A program made the position numbers and the translations under genes. The notes beneath the pieces are model-generated. The model searched no databases. It saw only the letters and a list, made by a program, of their open reading frames with translations, and was not told where the DNA came from. From Bacteroidaceae bacterium (GTDB taxonomy: Bacteria > Bacteroidota > Bacteroidia > Bacteroidales > Bacteroidaceae): a DNA stretch of 33,735 bases. The stretch is from positions 1 through 33,735 of the forward strand of contig JAFZFO010000057.1 in the NCBI GenBank assembly GCA_017555845.1, in the 5' to 3' direction. Positions 31,306-33,735 of the stretch are shown in pieces; positions within the stretch are counted from its first letter, which is position 1; each line of letters starts with the position of its first letter.

Positions 31306-33227
31306 GACTGAACCTCCTTTTCTTCTACAATTACTGAATCAAAAATTGGATCTACTGCTTCGTGCATAGCATTCATATAACCTTCTCTGTCACTACTGTT
31401 CCATCGCATCGTGTCAAGGTATGATGACTCATTATTGCTGTCTGTGTAGTATTTCAGGAACAAGTTACGTGTACACAAAGGAATAAAACGATCTCCCAAT
31501 CTGTCATTCTTAACAATGCAGTAGCGTTTGTAAGCAAATGGAGCATCCTTATATTCTCGGTTTGTGGCGCTGTCGAGCAAAGTAAGATTGCTTAGATAAT
31601 CTTTTTTCTTAGTGGTAAGATCCACCTCAGAGTCGTTCTCTCCAGATTCGGCAGAATAGAACTTGTTGATAGTCTGATAGAAGGCTCTGTACCTATCAAC
31701 ATTCACCTTTGAACGCTCTGTGAATTCGACAATCAAGTTCTGGCATTCATTTGCCAGTTCTTTTGCACGATCAGTATGCTCCATGTTAAGAATAAAATTC
31801 ACATTCTTCATCCATCGCATACGGTCGTCATATTCCTGCAATGTCGCATCGTTCTGTGAATCCACATGCTCTACATCCCAATTTTCCTTTTTGTATTTGT
31901 CAAAAGCGAATCTTACGTTCTGTCCTCTACGGCAGCATTCGACGTTGAATAGCAACAAAACACGTGGTACGTACTCAGACTTGTATTCAAACTCATCGAT
32001 CGTATCCTTCTTGATGTACCTGTTGTCTTGCTTGAAACGATCCATCATCTTCTTGCGTAGCGATAGCATCGTATCTTCTACAGTCCATTCGTATTCTGGT
32101 TCTGTTAACTTGCGATTACGTTTCTCTGTTTCCAGATGATTGTATATCTGCAAAGGAGTGAAGCCGATTGCTACTAGATAACCAACATAGTGATAATACA
32201 AATTATCCTCATACCATGCTACAAGCCTGTCAAATGTCTTTCTTACTTGCTTCCATGCATCTTGCATATTTTTGATGTCATCTGACCAGTCACTAACGAA
32301 CTGTTCGTTGGTGTTGTTCCTTTCCTGGTCACGGCAGAAGTCATATAATTTCTGGAACTCACGATACGAGTAATCGGTGTCCTTCTCTTCATCACGGCAG
32401 GTAACAAAGTCGAACAATACATCTATACGAGTTTGTGTGCCTCTGTTGTCATCACTTATAAAGTACCAGAAGTTATCATCCTGGAATTTGCGTTCCATCT
32501 CGTTCCACTCCATAGATAGCTGTTCTGCTGGTAACTTGTCCTCGTTGGCACGCAGATCATAATCCATGATAAAGAGAGCCTTAATGAGTTCAGAACTTGT
32601 CAGAGAAATTTTACCCTTATTGAGACGGTTGAAGATATTTATGCTGACTAAATCCTCGCTATCTTCTTCAATTGCATACCATATAATCTTTACTTGTCGC
32701 TTTTGGTCATACAATAGTGCTCCTGTAAAGTTGTTCAGATTCTGCTTGTTCTTTGTCTGTTCCTTAAACCAGTCGTCTATAATCATTTTGGCTTCAGATA
32801 AGTAATAACTGTCGATGTTTTCGGCTGCTTGGGGATTATCGAAATCCAACTGGGGGCGATTAGTATAAACAATGTCATAAAGAGAGTCTTGATACATTTC
32901 TCTTTCGTCCTCGCCTAATCGCTTCATCAATCTCTTTAGGAGTAGAAGCATGGTGGTTAATCTTTGCTGTCCATCCAATACTTCGTAGGCTTCCATTCCA
33001 TTGTACTTGCAAGCCTTAACTACGACTGGCTGAAGGAAATAACTGTCGCTCTTTACGTTATCGTCATTAGCAAACTGCTTTATGTCTTCTAACAAGTCTG
33101 TAACTTGCTTTTCTTCCCAACGATAGCCACGTTGAAAGGATGGTATCACAAAGTGATGCTTACCATCCAACAAATCTGCTATAGGCAATGGTGCAAAGTT
33201 TTTGTCGTATATTTGAGTTTCGTTCAT
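31302..33227 (-). CDS. DUF262 plus DUF1524-like (GmrSD-type) restriction protein
   Basis: A 641-residue cytoplasmic protein. DUF262 domain: HFVIPSFQRGYRWEEKQV near 24-41, FLQPVVV, and YEVLDGQQRLTTML with D85-G-Q-Q-R89; ISINIFNRLNKGKISLT-like sequence follows (VSINIFNRLN), the usual second motif. Helical middle to about 400. The C-terminal region is DUF1524/HNH-like: WDVEHVDSQ with H454, and further on YLSNLTLLDSATNREYKDAPFAYKR, the conserved NLTLL...N...F..K pattern. GmrSD-type enzymes cut modified phage DNA. The ATG at 33227 is preferred; an upstream in-frame TTG would add 11 residues. It leads a two-gene operon with the second DUF262 protein (ATGA overlap). Catalytic residues appear present, so it may be active. 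Confidence 0.85.
   Translation of the reverse strand: MNETQIYDKNFAPLPIADLLDGKHHFVIPSFQRGYRWEEKQVTDLLEDIKQFANDDNVKSDSYFLQPVVVKACKYNGMEAYEVLDGQQRLTTMLLLLKRLMKRLGEDEREMYQDSLYDIVYTNRPQLDFDNPQAAENIDSYYLSEAKMIIDDWFKEQTKNKQNLNNFTGALLYDQKRQVKIIWYAIEEDSEDLVSINIFNRLNKGKISLTSSELIKALFIMDYDLRANEDKLPAEQLSMEWNEMERKFQDDNFWYFISDDNRGTQTRIDVLFDFVTCRDEEKDTDYSYREFQKLYDFCRDQERNNTNEQFVSDWSDDIKNMQDAWKQVRKTFDRLVAWYEDNLYYHYVGYLVAIGFTPLQIYNHLETEKRNRKLTEPEYEWTVEDTMLSLRKKMMDRFKQDNRYIKKDTIDEFEYKSEYVPRVLLLFNVECCRRGQNVRFAFDKYKKENWDVEHVDSQNDATLQEYDDRMRWMKNVNFILNMEHTDRAKELANECQNLIVEFTERSKVNVDRYRAFYQTINKFYSAESGENDSEVDLTTKKKDYLSNLTLLDSATNREYKDAPFAYKRYCIVKNDRLGDRFIPLCTRNLFLKYYTDSNNESSYLDTMRWNSSDREGYMNAMHEAVDPIFDSVIVEEKEVQS
31313..31318 (-). 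promoter_or_regulatory. Strong Shine-Dalgarno of the second DUF262 gene
   Basis: AGGAGG lies seven bases before the ATG at 31305, inside the 3' end of the first DUF262 gene. Such strong sites are rare in this window and in Bacteroidetes generally, so it probably ensures translation of the overlapping gene and may reflect foreign origin. Confidence 0.7.
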
Positions 33228-33735
33228 AATCGACAAGTTTTGTTTATTTTTATTGGCCAAAAGCCATTGATAATATACAAATGTTTTTATACTACAGGTG
33301 CAAGGTCTGATAGGGTAGTCTCAAATCATGGGACAAACATGGAATATAAAAGTACAATTTTTCTGCCGTATTATCGCCAACTATTGTCAACTAAATGTAT
33401 TGAGAAAGTATATTCTCTCCTCGAAAAGAGAAAAAGCAGTATGGTGCACATGCATCCAAGTTCCTCGATGGGGTTCAGTGTGAAATTAATGAGCTAAAAA
33501 TATAAGTCCCTTGTAATTGTTGGAGTTTTATTTCCCGATGCAACACATTTACACTATTGATTGAAAGCGTTTTAGCCTTTTAATCGGTACAACTCGCATT
33601 TTTACAATGACACGGAAAATACTCACAAATTCATCGTGCTGAAAATCAACGATTTCGATATACGTGTTGTACCGCGCTTTTCAAGCTCATTTTCAAGTTT
33701 CGGTAGACGCCAAATTGAAGTGGTTTATATTCAGC
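33228..33735. other. Gene-free right end, repeat-like
   Basis: I find no supportable gene from the start of the DUF262 operon to the window end. Both strands show short open fragments broken by stops; on the minus strand about 33735-33650 reads KLENELEKRGTTRIS and then stops. Such fragments resemble translations of dispersed intergenic repeats or a decayed gene. No promoter with both boxes was found for the DUF262 operon, although the TTTGTATATTAT region near 33270-33285 is AT-rich enough to hold one. Confidence 0.4.

Noticed and set aside
33105-33497. A 130-residue plus-strand frame at the right edge
   Set aside because: Its first third is antisense to the DUF262-DUF1524 gene and the rest shows no recognisable domain; nearby frames are equally broken.

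Overview
The window looks like a chromosomal segment of a Bacteroidales bacterium (Bacteroides/Prevotella type; genus not decidable by reading). Supporting signs are secreted proteins whose signal peptides end in A-Q, promoters of the form TTTG-N18..22-TAnnTTTG, a general lack of Shine-Dalgarno sequences, and family content: PagL-like acyloxyacyl hydrolase, GH20, DUF5020, MG2/plug proteins, and paired BlaI/BlaR1. No rRNA, tRNA, CRISPR array or complete insertion sequence was recognised.

Layout. 0.4-7 kb: a PagL-like outer-membrane lipid A deacylase (-), a secreted GH20 hexosaminidase (+), a small unknown protein (-), and a purine-uptake operon (-) of a Tsx-like DUF5020 outer-membrane protein plus an NCS2 permease. 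7-14.3 kb: a BlaI repressor / secreted TonB-C-like protein / BlaR1 M56 sensor protease cluster, followed by a 1331-residue MG2-plug protein with a C-terminal Sel1-repeat extension. 14.4-22.2 kb: a secreted unknown, a beta-barrel outer-membrane protein, a coupled three-gene run (DUF362 lipoprotein, secreted unknown, GNAT acetyltransferase), glutamine synthetase, a tiny secreted protein made of six 20-residue repeats, and an EamA transporter. Much of the intergenic DNA is duplicated or hairpin-rich dispersed repeat sequence.

22.4-33.7 kb is an AT-richer accessory region with a defence-island look. It holds a solitary PGN_0703-like PD-(D/E)XK nuclease, an MDR alcohol dehydrogenase, and an unknown 446-residue protein. 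That unknown gene is bracketed by the dehydrogenase 3' end and a decayed second copy of the same 3' end. Further right are a DUF4365-type protein, a 5'-truncated NUDIX hydrolase, and two overlapping DUF262 genes, the first carrying a DUF1524/HNH-like C-terminus (GmrSD-like modification-dependent restriction). The NUDIX truncation lies exactly at the end of the DUF262 pair, so the pair appears to have landed in, or recombined into, an older NUDIX-DUF4365 operon.

The strongest candidates for something undescribed are the DUF262 pair with its junction, the unknown cassette at the dehydrogenase 3' end, the MG2-Sel1 fusion beside BlaI/BlaR1, and the 20-residue repeat protein.
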